Translations under genes and position numbers: made by a program
The notes under the pieces: model-generated
Database searches by the model: none
Told to the model about the DNA's origin: nothing
Seen by the model: the letters and a program-made list of their open reading frames with translations, nothing else
NCBI GenBank assembly: GCA_002197995.1
Contig: NGZR01000002.1
Coordinates: forward strand, 4,092,001-4,156,000
DNA: 64,000 bases
From: Gaeumannomyces sp. JS-464
Taxonomy: Eukaryota; Ascomycota; Sordariomycetes; Magnaporthales; Magnaporthaceae
Reading direction: 5' to 3'
Shown: in pieces, positions 39,576-51,566 of the stretch
Layout: each line of letters starts with the position of its first letter
Numbering within the stretch: the stretch's first letter is position 1

Positions 39576-40144
39576 ATGTCGCCCCTCGGTGAAGACGCTG
39601 CTGCCCAACTGGCGAAGCGATAGTGAGTCTACACCCCACCCCTTCTTGCATGCGCTCGGTAGGCAACAGACTAACCAACGCCGTGTCCTATCCAGCTACT
39701 ATTACTGCCACACGGGTTACGTTTACGTCAATGGCCAGTGTGAATACAACGCCTGGGCGTACTGGGGTCGGTGGGTGCTCACAGGCGTCGTGATCTTGGG
39801 CATCGGTGCTCTCATCATGATGCTTGGATGCCTGAGTGCGCGCCGCAGGAGGAGACAAGGCATGGCGCCCATGTACGGCACTGGCTGGATGGGCGGAAAG
39901 TACCAGGGTCCGCCACCGCCTCAGAATGGCTACTACCCGCCGCCGCCGCAGTACAGCGCCCAGCCGATGCCCGGACAGTACACGGGCACGACTTTCAACC
40001 CCAACGACGGCTACTACGGCGGCCAGACCCAGGGTGTCCAGCCACCCCCAACGCCTACGTCCGCCGCACCGAGACTCGCCCGGCGCTGGCGGCGACTTCC
40101 AGCCGCCTGCGGCACCGCCTGCAGGACCGCCTCCGGGAAAGTGA
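39576..40144 (+). CDS. Small single-pass membrane protein, RCR / Congo-red-resistance-like
   Basis: Exons 39576-39622 and 39696-40144 give 165 residues after two single-base repairs in C runs (near 40045 and 40066), ending GGDFQPPAAPPAGPPPGK. A short N-terminus (MSPLGEDAAAQLAKR) precedes a Tyr/Cys-containing lumenal segment (YYYCHTGYVYVNGQCEYN). One membrane helix (WVLTGVVILGIGALIMMLGCL), a basic stop-transfer (SARRRRRQ) and a Pro/Tyr/Gln-rich cytosolic tail follow. This architecture matches the chitin-synthesis-regulation (Congo red resistance, Rcr1/2-like) family, which in yeast affects plasma-membrane protein trafficking and chitin deposition. The tail's PPPPQNGYYPPPPQY could include PY-type ubiquitin-ligase sites, but no clean PPxY beyond PPQY was checked. 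Its + strand neighbour at 42716 has a similar layout. Confidence 0.75.
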
Positions 40145-42715
40145 GGGCTTAGGAGGCACGAGGATGGCTTGGCGGAGACGAGTCAGCCCCGTCAGCTTCA
40201 CTCAATGTGATGGGAAGTGACAGCGACGACTCCATACCGTACCACTACGTGTTCCGGTTAGGTGATTCGGAGGTGGAAGGAACCAGGATGGAAGCGAAGA
40301 GACCACACATTCTTAGGTCCGCTGTCCATTGTATCGTGTTTGTTTGTTCTTCTTTTTCTTGTCCTCGTTGTTTAGTCTTTCTGGTTCATTCTTGCATGTC
40401 AGCGGTTTTGATTTCTGTCTCATCAATCTTGATAATCAGGCCAGCCCGCCCTTCAAAGCCATACGCCGGGACGAAGGGGATGGGGCAGCATTGCTCCAGA
40501 CGTGGTACATTGTGCACCTAACTAGATGGTAGTCTCTATTCGCCTAACGACCTCGATGACAAGAATGCGTGCATATGATCTGTTGTCTTTCCATGTTTGG
40601 TATCGTCCGCATGTGCCAATCTGTCGTGGAGCCTGGATGTAACCTCGCCTTTCTGCTGCAGGCACGCCGTATGGAATGCAACCCCTTTGCAGTGGTGTCA
40701 CCACGAGAGCAATATTTCAAGCAGTGCAGCAAAGACGAAATCTGGTGATTGGGGTCTTTTCGGATTGATTCCCGAAAACGCAGCCGAGGGGCATCCATTA
40801 TCTGACGCGATTCGATTTGAAGCACACAACATGCGACTCTCGTGAGGTTGCGTCTTGTGTTAGCCAATGTCGGTCCGCCCACCTAAGGTCATTTACAAGG
40901 AACGTCGAGTCCAGATCTGGACTCACGCACCTGGCGAAAGCTTCCCAGACTCTGCGGTTGCGTCGATGACATCACTTGAATCGGGCTGCCTGAGAGGGAA
41001 AAAGGTTGGATGATCACGTGGCGAGCTAGCTGGGGTAGGATATGTCTTTGATGCACATCATCGGTGGAGCCGGGGCTGCTGGGGGGAGCAGCGCGTCCTG
41101 CAGGCAGTTCGAATGAGTGCCCCGTGCATCAGGGTTTGCGCGATTCGACCAGTCATGCGACTCCAAAAGGGAGGGGCAAGAAGGATCGCCAGCACAGATC
41201 GGCTCTCCTCGCCCGTTGGCTTGTCCTTGCGCATCTCAATTTCCGTTTTCGCTCGAATTTCGAGGGCTAACTGCGGGCGGTCCTGTTTTTCTGTGGTTTA
41301 CTAGTAGTCGCTAGGTGCCTATTTCGGCCCCCGCCCGCCCTTGCAGCACAGCGTGCATCCTGCGTGGTCGCCCAGGATAGGGGAGACGGCAGCACGCAGC
41401 GCCAGGCTCTGAGAGTCAGTTCTCGGTCACAACAGCGTCTTATTTGTGCCTTGTATCTCAGCCCGAACCCGAGCCGAGAGGGATGATGGTGATTGGAAAC
41501 AGCAGAGGGCTGGCCACAATGCCCTCACCTGGAGTCGGGCAATATGGCCTCGGCACCTCATCTGTGGGAGCATTTCCTTTCCAGGTAGCAGGTATACTCC
41601 GCTGCTAGGAAGGTGACAGGCCCAGCAGGTGGTGTCCAGCGCGAAACAGTCATCCATCGGGCTGCCAAGAGACGCTGCTTAAACCACAGAAGCTTCAAGG
41701 AGCATAGGTTGGGACATCACATAGCCGTTGGTCAGCCATGCCTGGCCGAGGGCTGCTTTCGGGCTCTGTCTTTGACTTCTGCTGGCGGCCCTCGAGTGTC
41801 TTGGGGCGGCTTGCACAGCCCAGTTTCAGGCCGATTTGAGACGAAAACAACGCCCCCGCGCGGCTTTCGATGCACCTTGCCGTGGCGTGCCCCGTCGTCA
41901 ACGTCTTTATTGGTGGCTAGCGTCCCAAAGGCCCTCCTCGCCCGCACAAGCAATCCCCGTTCAGGGGCGGGGACCGACCCAACCCCTGGCCGCTGACCGG
42001 CCATTGCAGGCACTCAAATCAAATTGCGCCAGCCTTCAGCGTCCCGCCCGCGTCACCAGCCTGGTCTGTCATGTTTTCTTCCCGTCTCTCCCCTTCCTTC
42101 CATTCCTTTGGCCTTCCCACAGCGCTCTCTTTGGCCGCCGACAAACTGGTCCGATACGCTGCGTTGCGTTGCACTCATCTGTCAATCGTTTATCGTGCCC
42201 AGTCCGCTCTCGGATCACTTTCGCTCCTTGTTTTATTCTTCTTCTTCTTCTCTTTCGCTTCCTGCAGTCTCCTTTATTTCTCCTGATCCTCGCGTCGGAA
42301 ATATGATCGCCATTCTTTAGCACCCTCCACGTCCAAGCGAACGTTGCGCAAACCCAAGCACCGGTTTCCTACCCTGCTGCACAGCAAATCCTTATCTTGT
42401 CCTGGTTGATCACACACCCGCCAACCGATACTCCAAGCGAAGGATGTGCCCCTAGCACTCGCCTTTGATATTCAACGCCCTTCGATTTGCTGTGACATTA
42501 AAATATCCATAAACCCGTCTGGAACTTTTCTTTGCTTGTTATTTGTCTCCTTCGTTCAATTTTCGACATAGTCCAAAGGGCGACATCCACTCGACGACCG
42601 GTGCGAAACTCGTCAAGCATCCCAACAGCAACGCGTGGGAGGAAGAGGAAGGGGGCTGGGAGCAAGGAGCGACGAGCTGTCGGTGCCGGCTCGCCTGTCG
42701 CGCGGAACAGGCACA
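40145..42715 (+). other. Intergenic region between the two small membrane-protein genes
   Basis: 2.6 kb. The last 700 bases (42000-42700) are pyrimidine-rich and look like promoter and leader. Nothing coding was recognised in frames at 41613, 41836 or on the minus strand. Confidence 0.5.
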
Positions 42716-42925
42716 ATGCCGTCAGTCGATGTGGCCATGGAGAGGAGTTTGCGGGAGGGTGCTATTGATCTGCTGGCCGCCTCGATACGTCCGCTGCTCG
42801 ACCGCAGGGCTGGCACCATCACCGAGTCTGTTTCGGATGTGAGGACGGCCTTTTCCAGTTGGGACAACTGCATGAAGTTCACATATTGCAAGTATGGCTC
42901 GCCCCATTTTCGGTCCCTGCACCAG

Positions 42926-42958
<33 letters not shown>

Positions 42959-44399
42959 TGTCGAGCAGGCACTAATCAGCCCCCATCCTCGCAGATGGCC
43001 TGTGATTGCTCTCATAATTGTTGGCGGTCTGATCATCTTCTCTGTGGTGTGGTGCTTAGTGCGATGCCTATGCTGTGGGCTTTCGTGCTGCTGCCAGTGC
43101 TTCTCCTGTCTAAAGTGCTGTGGCAATTGCTGTGGTTGCTGCGATCCCCCCAAAGGCACTCCTCACAAATACCTCGACGAGCGGCATCACCCACCAAACC
43201 AGGGCTATCGGGCCCAGGAACCCATGAACGCGGGTCCACTCAACGGCCCAAAGCCCCCGGCGCCATTCGCCGTCAACGAACCGCCCAAATACGCCGAATT
43301 CGACGTCAGCAAGAAGAGCGGGAACGATGACGCTCTTCCAGCCATGCCAAGCTGGGAGGGCTCTGCAAACAAAAAGGTCGCGCTAGATGACACGGTCGAG
43401 TTGGATGATCTCAAGAAACCGGATGGTGCTACAGCCAATCCCTCAGGCCAGAACCTGGCATTAATGGCGGCCCCGGCGCGGGGTCCCACGACGCCTGTCA
43501 ACTACCGTGGCGGTCCCTACGGTGGCCCTGGTGCGGCTGCATCGGCATCGCCTTACCAGGTTGGCAGACCTGGCGTCTCGGACCCGTACGCCGGCAATGC
43601 CCAGAGCTATAATAACATGAACATGAACGGCAGCGTTTACGGCCAGCAGGACCAAAACTACGACGGATATGGTGCTGGTGGCATGTCCACAGGACAAGGT
43701 CGGGCACTCCCCGGAAATACCGCCAACGTGGCCTATGGCCAGGGCAGAGGATATCCTGGCCCTCAGGACCGCCAAGGCAGCTACGACAACTACGGACGGG
43801 GCGCTGCTCAGGGTTACGGGGCCGAACCCGGATATGGCCAGACTCCAGTGTCGCCATATGAAGACCAGAACGCCATGGTTTCACCATATGGTGGTCGCGG
43901 CCCCACCCGATCCCCCGCGCCTCATCAGCAGGGAGGATACGGATACGGCGACGCTCCCAGAAGATCCCCGGCGCCCCAAGGAGACTATGGCTATGGTGAC
44001 GGTCCTAGGAGATCCCCAGCGCCTCAGGCGGACTACGGCTATGGCGACCGACCAGGGAGAACCGCCTCCCCTCAGGCAGACTACGGCTACGGAGCCGGCA
44101 ACCAGGGCTATCCCGCGCGGTCACGGACCCCACAAGCTCAGCGCAAGCACTCTAGCGATTCCACACGCCCATTGAACCCACAGCGACAGTACTCCAACAA
44201 CGGGCCCTCGCAGGCTCCAATGTCGCCTCTCCATGATACAGGGGGTTACGGCCATGACCCGGGGTACAATGACGGCTATGGGAGTCAACCAAAAGGCCCC
44301 TCGCGGCAGAACACTGGGGTTGACGCATACCCGGGCTACCAGGCGTACCAGCCGACCGGCGGCAACTCACGCGCCCAGCAAGGATGGAACGGGGTATAG
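42716..44399 (+). CDS. Fibroin-3-related membrane protein with Gly/Tyr/Pro repeats
   Basis: Exons 42716-42891 and 42995-44399, 526 residues, no frame offset. The N-terminus is MPSVDVAMERSLREGAIDLL. A conserved FSSWDNCMKFTYCKWP box leads directly into one membrane helix (VIALIIVGGLIIFSVVWCLV). Just inside is a dense cysteine cluster (RCLCCGLSCCCQCFSCLKCC...CGCC), a likely palmitoylation patch. The long cytosolic tail is disordered, rich in Gly, Tyr, Pro, Gln and Asn. It contains a 16-residue tandem repeat (YGYGDxPRRSPAPQxD) at 43938-44081. Ascomycete proteins of this layout are usually named fibroin-3 related because of tail composition; they are not silk. Function is unknown. The intron contains a 30-base C run. 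Confidence 0.85.
42926..42955 (+). repeat. Poly-C tract in the intron of the fibroin-3-like gene
   Basis: Thirty consecutive C within the 103-base intron 42892-42994, ending 39 bases before the acceptor. Such a run can form i-motif (or G4 on the other strand) and is hard to sequence, so the true length is uncertain. Confidence 0.95.
43938..44081 (+). repeat. 48-bp coding tandem repeat (three copies)
   Basis: Three consecutive 48-base units encode YGYGDAPRRSPAPQGD, YGYGDGPRRSPAPQAD and YGYGDRPGRTASPQAD; a fourth truncated YGYG follows. Synonymous differences between units indicate an old, selected repeat rather than a recent expansion. Confidence 0.9.
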
Positions 44400-45587
44400 A
44401 GTAGCCCCCTGGCCTCCCACATGCACATCCTTCGAGGCCATGCAATTTCACATTCAGCAGTCATATACCCATTTAACCAGACTCATACGATTTCCAACGA
44501 ACAACTCCATCTATATCTCGTGGTTGCTAGGCACCAGATGGCGCTTCAAGATATATATGATCTCTAGCATATTATCACCAGCTAGGATACAGCGGTCCGG
44601 CGATGCCCCTTTCTTTTGTGTATATACTCTGTTGTGACCGGGCATCTGGGACCCTTGTTATTATTACTGTATTTTGCCTCGCTTTCTGATGGCACTGCGA
44701 AACAATGGGCTTGTTTTCATGAGCGGCGGTGAAGCAATAAATCAGCTATTTGTACCCGACAGTACCCGCAACGGGCATTTTCTGCTACCTCACAGATTTG
44801 TTTTCTAATCTAACCGTGCCCTCTAATGACCAACAACAGGATCCGGTAGACACTGTAGACAGTCAATGCATCAGACTACTCTTCGTCGTATGCCTCTTGC
44901 ATGGCAATCAGTACATAAGGTTGACTCGGCTCATTCTGCAATACACACTTATTCCCTGTCACTTTACGAATGCCTGGTTGGAAATTGAGACAATCCGTTT
45001 TATACGCCGCGGGCCATTTCGTCAGAACCAAGCATCGGCCCATCTACCCCTCCTTGCTTCTTTGCGAGGCCCCAGTCGAAACCGGCGACCTTTGTGTAGG
45101 TTTTAGGCTGGTCAGGTTTAAACGGGAAATCAAAGTACATTATTGCTACATAGCTCAGTAGGTGAAAATGTCGAGTTTACCGCCCATCTATGTGTCGTCC
45201 ATCAAGTACCCCATACAGCATCAGATTCGAGCCATGTGGTTGAACAAACGCTGATAATAGTTGCGAGTATAAATGTAAATGCAGCAGAACTGTCGCTTTG
45301 CAATGAAGTTGGCATACATCCGCGTCGGGAAATAAAATAAACGGGGGGAAAAAAGAGAGGGAGGGAAAAAAAGAAGTAGACTTGTATGTATGTACACGGA
45401 GAGCCGTAGCTCAACAACCCAAAAGAGGTACCTATGTAGCCAAAAGAAGAAGAAAAAACGAATCGAAAACAGGGACGGGAGAAACATTATAAAGGGGGAG
45501 GGCGGGGAGATTTTGGGTAATGGCCGGGCCAGGAACGAGGAGGGAAATAGAAAATGAGAAGATATGGGGCCCGGCTCTCCGGGTATA
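44400..45587. other. Convergent 3' flank between fibroin-3-like and STIMATE-like genes
   Basis: 1.2 kb of AT-richer sequence with an AATAAA at 44736-44741 on the + strand. Purine-rich GGGAAAAAAAG stretches on the + strand at 45340-45490 are T/C-rich on the strand of the minus gene. No gene was seen. Confidence 0.55.
44736..44741 (+). terminator. Candidate polyadenylation signal of the fibroin-3-like gene
   Basis: AATAAA about 340 bases past the stop codon in an AT-rich stretch. Confidence 0.35.
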
Positions 45588-46953
45588 TCATTCGTGAGGC
45601 AACAAGTCCTTGCTCAACAGGGCCTCCGTCTGGCGGGAGGAGGTGCTGCTGCCGATGATGGTGCGCTCGTCACCGTCCACGTCCGGGTCGTACTCGCGGC
45701 GAACTCGTCCGCCCGCCGGCTTGGCAGAAGCGGAGCCCGCAGGCACGCCACTCTGCCTGATGCCGCTGGTGCGGCGCCGCCCCTCCCGCTCAACCAGCTC
45801 CTCCTCGTCGGCGCTCTCGGCCAAAGGATCGTACGAGCCGTGTGTTCCCGACGAGGACGATCTTCTCAGGTCGCCCCTTTGAGGGCGTCCAACGTCGGCG
45901 CAGTCGCCGTCATCTTCGTCCGCTGCCGCGCCAGTCTGCTTTTTGATGAAGCTGTCGATGATGTAGTACTGCATGGCGTTCATGATGAGGGGGAAGAGCA
46001 TCATGACGAAAACGATCTGGAGCTTCTCGTTGCCCTCGGTCCAACCGAGAGCCCAGTCGCCAACATGGCTGATCCAGGGGAAGAGGAGGAAGATGATGAG
46101 GACGCAGACCTTCATGCCGAAGAGACCGCAAAAGTATATTATGCTCTGCTTGAGCCACCATAGGCCCTCGGGGGGCTGCCGTAATTGCCCGACTGGATCG
46201 ACTCTGGAGGTTGGCCGATTGGTGTATGTGCCACCAGCTTGGTGGTGATGCGGAGTAGAAGAATGAGAATGGGGATCCCGAGGGTGGTCTGTGAAACAGA
46301 AGGTGGAGTTAGCCATGACATTGAGGATTTGTGTGGTCAGGGGAAAGGAGATGCATATCGGAGACGAGGGAAGAACGCACATCGATGCCCAGTTGAGCAG
46401 ATACCACGAGCAGGGATTTGGGACGTAGCCTTTGTCACCATCGTGACCTCTGCCTACAAGTCGCCTGGCGATCTCGGCGGCTGCCGTGGGCCGGTGGGTC
46501 AATCTTGATGGACAAGCGGCCCGAGGTGAGCATAGACATGAACACGTTGGCCATGTGGACAAGCACCGAGCCAAAGACTTGCTTGGAGACGTCAAAGAAC
46601 CAGATCTTGACGGGGCGTTGCGGCCGCTCCCTCCACCTCTTGTACACAAGCGACATGAGGGCAAGCCCGCCCAGAGCGAGCTGCACGATGAGCGCAAAGG
46701 GCCCCAGCAGTCGACACTCGCCTCCACCCCCAGGGGGGCCGTTATGCGGGCCCCCGTGAGGTGGAGGATGCGGAGGATGGGGAGGGGCTGCGGCTGCGCC
46801 CGTCGCTGTCGGCATCGTCGCCACGGCAGTCGCAAGGGTGGCGGCAGCAGTCAGCGCGGTCGCGAGGACGGAGGGTGCGTCGGCGGCGGTCGGAAGCGGC
46901 ATGTCCTTGGCGAACCTCGCGACCGCGGGCAGAATGGCTTCTTGTAGAGACAT
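45588..46953 (-). CDS. Vacuolar/ER membrane protein, STIMATE (TMEM110) / YPL162C family
   Basis: Exons 46953-46381 and 46288-45588 (intron GTGCGT...CACAG, 92 bases) give about 425 residues after four missing bases are restored near 46490 (two), 46396 and 46170. After an Ala/Pro/His-rich N-terminus come GGECRLLGPFALIVQLALGG, LMSLVYKRWRERPQRPVKIWFFDVSKQVFG, VLVHMANVFMSML and YVPNPCSWYLLN. DTTLGIPILILLLRITTKL, QSIIYFCGLFGMKVCVLIIF and LMNAMQYYIIDSFIKKQ follow, about five membrane segments. This is the conserved core of the fungal vacuolar membrane protein family homologous to human STIMATE, an ER protein that promotes STIM1 signalling at ER-plasma-membrane contacts. The tail is acidic and Ser/Arg-rich. 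The role in fungi is not known to me. Start chosen at the ATG opening MSLQEAILPAVARF. Confidence 0.88.
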
Positions 46954-49168
46954 GGCCGTGGAGCGAGGGGGAGGCGTGTGCGTCCGTTGATCGCGGCGTG
47001 CTGTCGAGGGGGCGATGCAGCCACCGACTGTACAGGCAGAGTGCCGTGTCTGCAAGGTCGAGCGGTGGTCGGTCGAAGGAGATGGTTTACACCGGCTGGA
47101 AGACGGGAGTTTATGGGTTCTTGGGAGAGGATGTCTATCGGCTCGCCCGCCTGGTTGTCGACTTCGATGACGCACGAGACGAAACCATGTGCTCCGCAAG
47201 AGGTTATTGGGCGATAGTGCTCACGCGTCGTCGCTCTTGGTGCGGCTGACAGCCAGACAGCCCGCCCGCCGTTGAACGGGTTGACGGGATTGAAGAAATA
47301 CTAAACGATAGGTAGCAAGAAGAAAATACCTAGATTGAGAATGATAAGAGGGGAAGGGCGAATGAGAGGGAGATGAGAGAAAAGAAAGAAGAGAAGGGAG
47401 GACGGCGTAAGGAATGCAGGAGAGAAACCGCTACAAGCAACAATGTGCTTTGCGAAGAGGCGGAAGTTGGGAAGAAACCTGCGCTACCTCGAAACGGACA
47501 TTCGTGGCCACCTTGGTCACTGAGGCGCAGTGCCGATGTCTACCCAAGGTATCCTCCTGCTCTGCGACCAAGAAGGCCTACAAGGAAGTGTTGCAGGTGA
47601 GGAGCCGGTGTTGCTATCCGCCACAGAAAGGGAGGGCGGGCAAGTGGTGGTAACGATGAAATAAATGCACCCGATGCGTGTCTTGACAAGTGCGAGGGCG
47701 GTCGTGCCAAAAAAAAAGGGGCGGCCAGGCCAGACCCGACTCAGCGGCAAATGGCGGGCGGTGTTCATCCCAAATGAGGGCTGTGTGCGGGATGGGCTTG
47801 ACGTTTGGTGGGTCGGGATTGCCTGCGCGGCGCTGTAGGGGCGCGCCCAGGCTGCCAGAGCCCCATCCGTCAGCGTCTTCCGTACCTGCCTGCCCCACGG
47901 GTCGTGTCAACTGGGCGGGTGTTCGCGCAGCACAGAGTGGGGATTTAGCATATCGTTAGCAAAGGCCAAGCTCTGATTTTACAGCATCTTGCATGCCAGA
48001 GTATACTCTCTCTACGTTCTACCGCTCGCGTCTACACGGGACTGCCTGGTATGGTAGTCTGCCTGTGCCTACTACCCCAACATTATCTCCACTTCAACCC
48101 AGGGTCGTTTCCGACGATATCGACTGAGGCAGAAAAGGGTACCCGGATATCTGTATTTTTGGACAGGGAGATATATCAGAAGGTAAGAACTTTGATTAGT
48201 ATTCTGAGACTGGGATTGACCCAGAGGCTCCATAGAGCGAACTAAAGCACCGAATAGCAATAAAGAATAGCAAAAGGAGGTAGGGGGAATAAAGGGGCAA
48301 GCTTGAGAGGAGTCGGGGGTTGGAAAGAGTAGGTAGAGTGGCGTGCAGCGTCGTCTCAGCAACAGACACAGGATTGCATCTCAAGCGCACCCTGGAGGTT
48401 CGCAGGTAGGAGGCAATGAAGCCAATCGTCAAACAATCTCACATAGATCGGCATGATCTTTGTTGGCATAGCCCGACCGGACAGCCGAATGATTGCATTG
48501 CGAAAGTAGCGCCCCAGGACCCCAATAGTTCCCAGGCCGGAAGAGTTGAGAAGAGCCGGCGAAAGAAGACGCGACGAGAGGCTGACAGCCAACCGTTCAT
48601 TGCGACTCCAAGATATTGTGCGCGTGCGCCACCTGTTGGCGCGCAGAATAAACAACTAAAGAAGCCGGAAAATACAGTATCGTAAGAAAAACAAGCTCTT
48701 CCGCCAGAATACAGGCACCCCAGCGTACCAAGATGTGAAAACGAGCGGTTGTATGAATAAAGTCGGCGAGAATGTGATATTCGAGTATGCGTCTGTCGAT
48801 CTGGCAGGAATCCCCAGCGACATGGCACGACCATGAGGGGTCTCAGCTTTTTGTTGTGCTTGGGCAAAAGTAACACGAGACAACCCAGACCGGACCCACG
48901 TCACACCACTACACAGAGAAGCGTGCTATGTCTAGGCACACTCCTGGACCGTCGGAAGAAACCTCGCGAGGTGCGACAGAGGGCTCCGCGGGTGCCCCGT
49001 CATCACCTGCCTGCCCTTAGTGGGCGACACAGCCCTGTGGTTGGGGACGGTATTCACCGGCGGGGTGGCAGAAGACGGGGTGCGCCGGGTTGGCGATGAG
49101 GAAGACGGGCCTGCAGACAGTCGGATGGTTTGTCGAGTCTGCGAGGCGCCAGCAGGCCCGTCAAATTG
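46954..49168 (-). other. Intergenic region upstream of the STIMATE-like gene
   Basis: 2.2 kb between two minus-strand genes. No conserved coding signal. On the + strand 47330-47410 is GA-rich (GAGAAAAGAAAGAAGAG), i.e. CT-rich for the minus-strand gene it precedes. Confidence 0.5.
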
Positions 49169-49945
49169 TCAATCGATACCGTGCTGCTTCTTGAGCTGAG
49201 CTAAATTCTCCTTGCGGGCATCGAGGTCCTCTTTTGACCTGCCCATCTTCTCTGGCTGGTGATATAGAACTGGAAGGAGGAAGGTAAAAAAAAAAAATGA
49301 TGCGTCAGTCTCCAGTCAAAGCAGAGGGCGGCGAGATGATGTAACGCGCATCGAGACAGCACGCAACACTTACCCACGAGGTAGCGGTTCTGGAAGTTGT
49401 AGCCGTTGAGCTTGTCGCAGGCTGTTTTTGCATCCATCACGTCTTCATAGACAACGAAGGCGGTGCCCTTGGTGTTCGACGCGATGCCCTGTCGCACTTG
49501 GCTGTACGTGGCAAGGGAGTCTGTTGTTAGCTTATCTTCTTGCAAAGCTCCTCAGTTACGAGGCTGATGACAAGCGTTCGGCAGCTTCTGGTGGGCGGCC
49601 GCAGAAAGACTAAAATGACGGAAAGGAAATAGGGAAGGAAATAGCGGGCATACCGAATAGGGCCGAACTTTCCGAAGAGGTCGAAGAGCTCCTCTGGAGT
49701 TACGTTGTAGCTTAGATTCTTTACGAATAAAGCTCTACGGCACAGAACAGCGTCGGTCAGCGAGATTCAACGTCACGTTGTCGGCGAGAAGCGTGGGCGG
49801 GCGCGGGACTGGGCAAAGACGGTGTCGCGCCTCGGAGCGGCGGCGATACGAGACACGACGGAGGACGGATGGGGCCGTAGGGCGACAGGCGGAATTGAGA
49901 AACTTACCGGTTGACCTCCGGGGCAAGCTTGCCGGCTCGACTCAT
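49169..49945 (-). CDS. SF3B6: Splicing factor 3b subunit 6 (p14), RRM protein
   Basis: This small RRM protein of the U2 snRNP SF3b complex sits near the branch-point adenosine. Four exons on the minus strand: 49945-49908, 49734-49654, 49501-49374 and 49269-49169. They total 348 bases, 115 residues, with no frame offset. The sequence starts [16 protein letters not shown]2 is ALFVKNLSY and RNP1 is GTAFVVYED. The p14-specific stretches [29 protein letters not shown] and [15 protein letters not shown] are near-identical to known family members, ending KKQHGID. Introns start GTAAGT or GTATGC and end in TAG or CAG; none is longer than 175 bases. Very strong identification. Confidence 0.97.
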
Positions 49946-51566
49946 ATCTTGGCGACGGGTTCCGGAGGCAGCAGCACGTTCGCAGTCGGAAGGGAATGCA
50001 GAGTGAAGACGCTGGGGATGGCGAAGGGGGGTATGAAATGGATTGCGAATGGTAAGAGCAGGTTGGAAACAAACGGCGAAGGGAGCCGGGAGGTTTAGGG
50101 TGGACTGGAGAAATCAGGCTAGTGAGGGTGCCTGGTCTTGGCCTCAGCCACATCAGCTCGGGCGCCAGTCGACGCAGACATGCTGTTTCCGGGCGGGAGT
50201 GGAGCCCCAGACACCGTCACGTGGCAATGTTCAATTGCCCAGGCCCACCGACGCGCCACGGGTGTCCCTGTTGAGCTAGGCGTGGTGACTCGTGTATTGC
50301 GATATTCAAAGCCATCCAGCCTGGCGGCGAGAGGCTGCCTGCGCCGGTCTGCTTTTTTTTATTTTTTATTTTTTACTGTTTACCTCCGGCATGTATGTAC
50401 GGTCTCTATCCAGTCACCCGAGATGTATCTCCATGTTACCTTGGTACCAGGTACTATTGCTATCCAACACGAATCCTCGGCCCAAGGCGAACGGACCTAG
50501 GCCACAACAGCGGACTGGGGGTCTGGCGCAGGTGCCGAGCTGAGGCAACCCCTCTCTTTTCAGAACGCATTATGCATGTCTGGTTCGGGTACGGAATGGT
50601 TTCTGTGGTTAGATGAAATAGGATGTAGGTGCGGAACACGCACCCTTGGAACAGAAAACGAGATACTCTGCCCGGAAGGCCGGCTATTTTGTTGCACGCA
50701 TTTCGTCTCGATCCGGCACCTCCTTCATTTGAAGTACATACCTACCTACCTACCTCTACCTGGGTAGGGAGGCACCCGAGCATGGGAAAGCAAGGGGCAG
50801 ACGGGCTGAATGCAGGAGAGGGAAAAGACAGCAATAAAAATTGTTCAGCTACCCGTACCGGCTTCCAGCTGGATCGCCGCGATTGGATGCTCATCGCTGC
50901 ACGCTGGAGAAAAAAAGACACGGATGGTTACGATTTGGTGAGATCCAAGTGCGGGTGCATGATACACCACCAGCTCTTATACGTCCCCGTAGTTCCAAGG
51001 CTGTTGTTCAAAGACGACGGAACCACTTGACCTCAGTGTTTTCTTCCCATTCCGCCGGACAGTGGATCCTGGCGAGCCAGGCCCGATTACTCCGTTGTCT
51101 CCAGATCGTCTCCACTGGCCTGGGCCAATCGCTGGCCCACCTTTGCCTTGGGCAAAGTCAAGTCGAGTCCCGCCAGCGTGCTGGCTGCTTCGCCTTTTGA
51201 TTGGGGCTTGTTGTCACAACCCAGCTTCGCTCATTAGACCCCCGATCGTTCTGCTGGCCTTCAGGCCCCAGCAGTCCTCGCCAAGACGCTGCCCGCGCCC
51301 ATGCCCTGGCAACAAAACCCCAGCTTCGGAACCTGACATAATAACCTCACCTCAGACAACGAACGACGAGTGTTCACGGGCTCGGTCTTCGACACGACGA
51401 GCAAATTTGCGCACCTTTCGTCTCTGAGAAGCTAGCTGGCAATCTTCTCACTCGGTCCGGCCGTTCTCCTCTGCTTGCTACCTCCGCCCGCAACTGTACC
51501 GAACGCACCTCCCGGTCCGCCAGCGAGCCTCGGGATTCCGGACTGTTTCTCTTTGCAACAACGCCA
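49946..51566. other. Divergent intergenic region between SF3B6 and the Cys-rich gene
   Basis: 1.6 kb without a supported gene. A CCTACC microsatellite sits at 50741-50760. A T-rich TTTTTTTTATTTTTTATTTTTTA stretch lies around 50349-50375. Confidence 0.5.
50738..50771. repeat. CCTA/GGTA simple repeat
   Basis: ATACCTACCTACCTACCTCTACCTGGGTAGG: four CTAC repeats then a short inverted GGTAGG. One of several related non-coding sites in the window. Confidence 0.75.
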
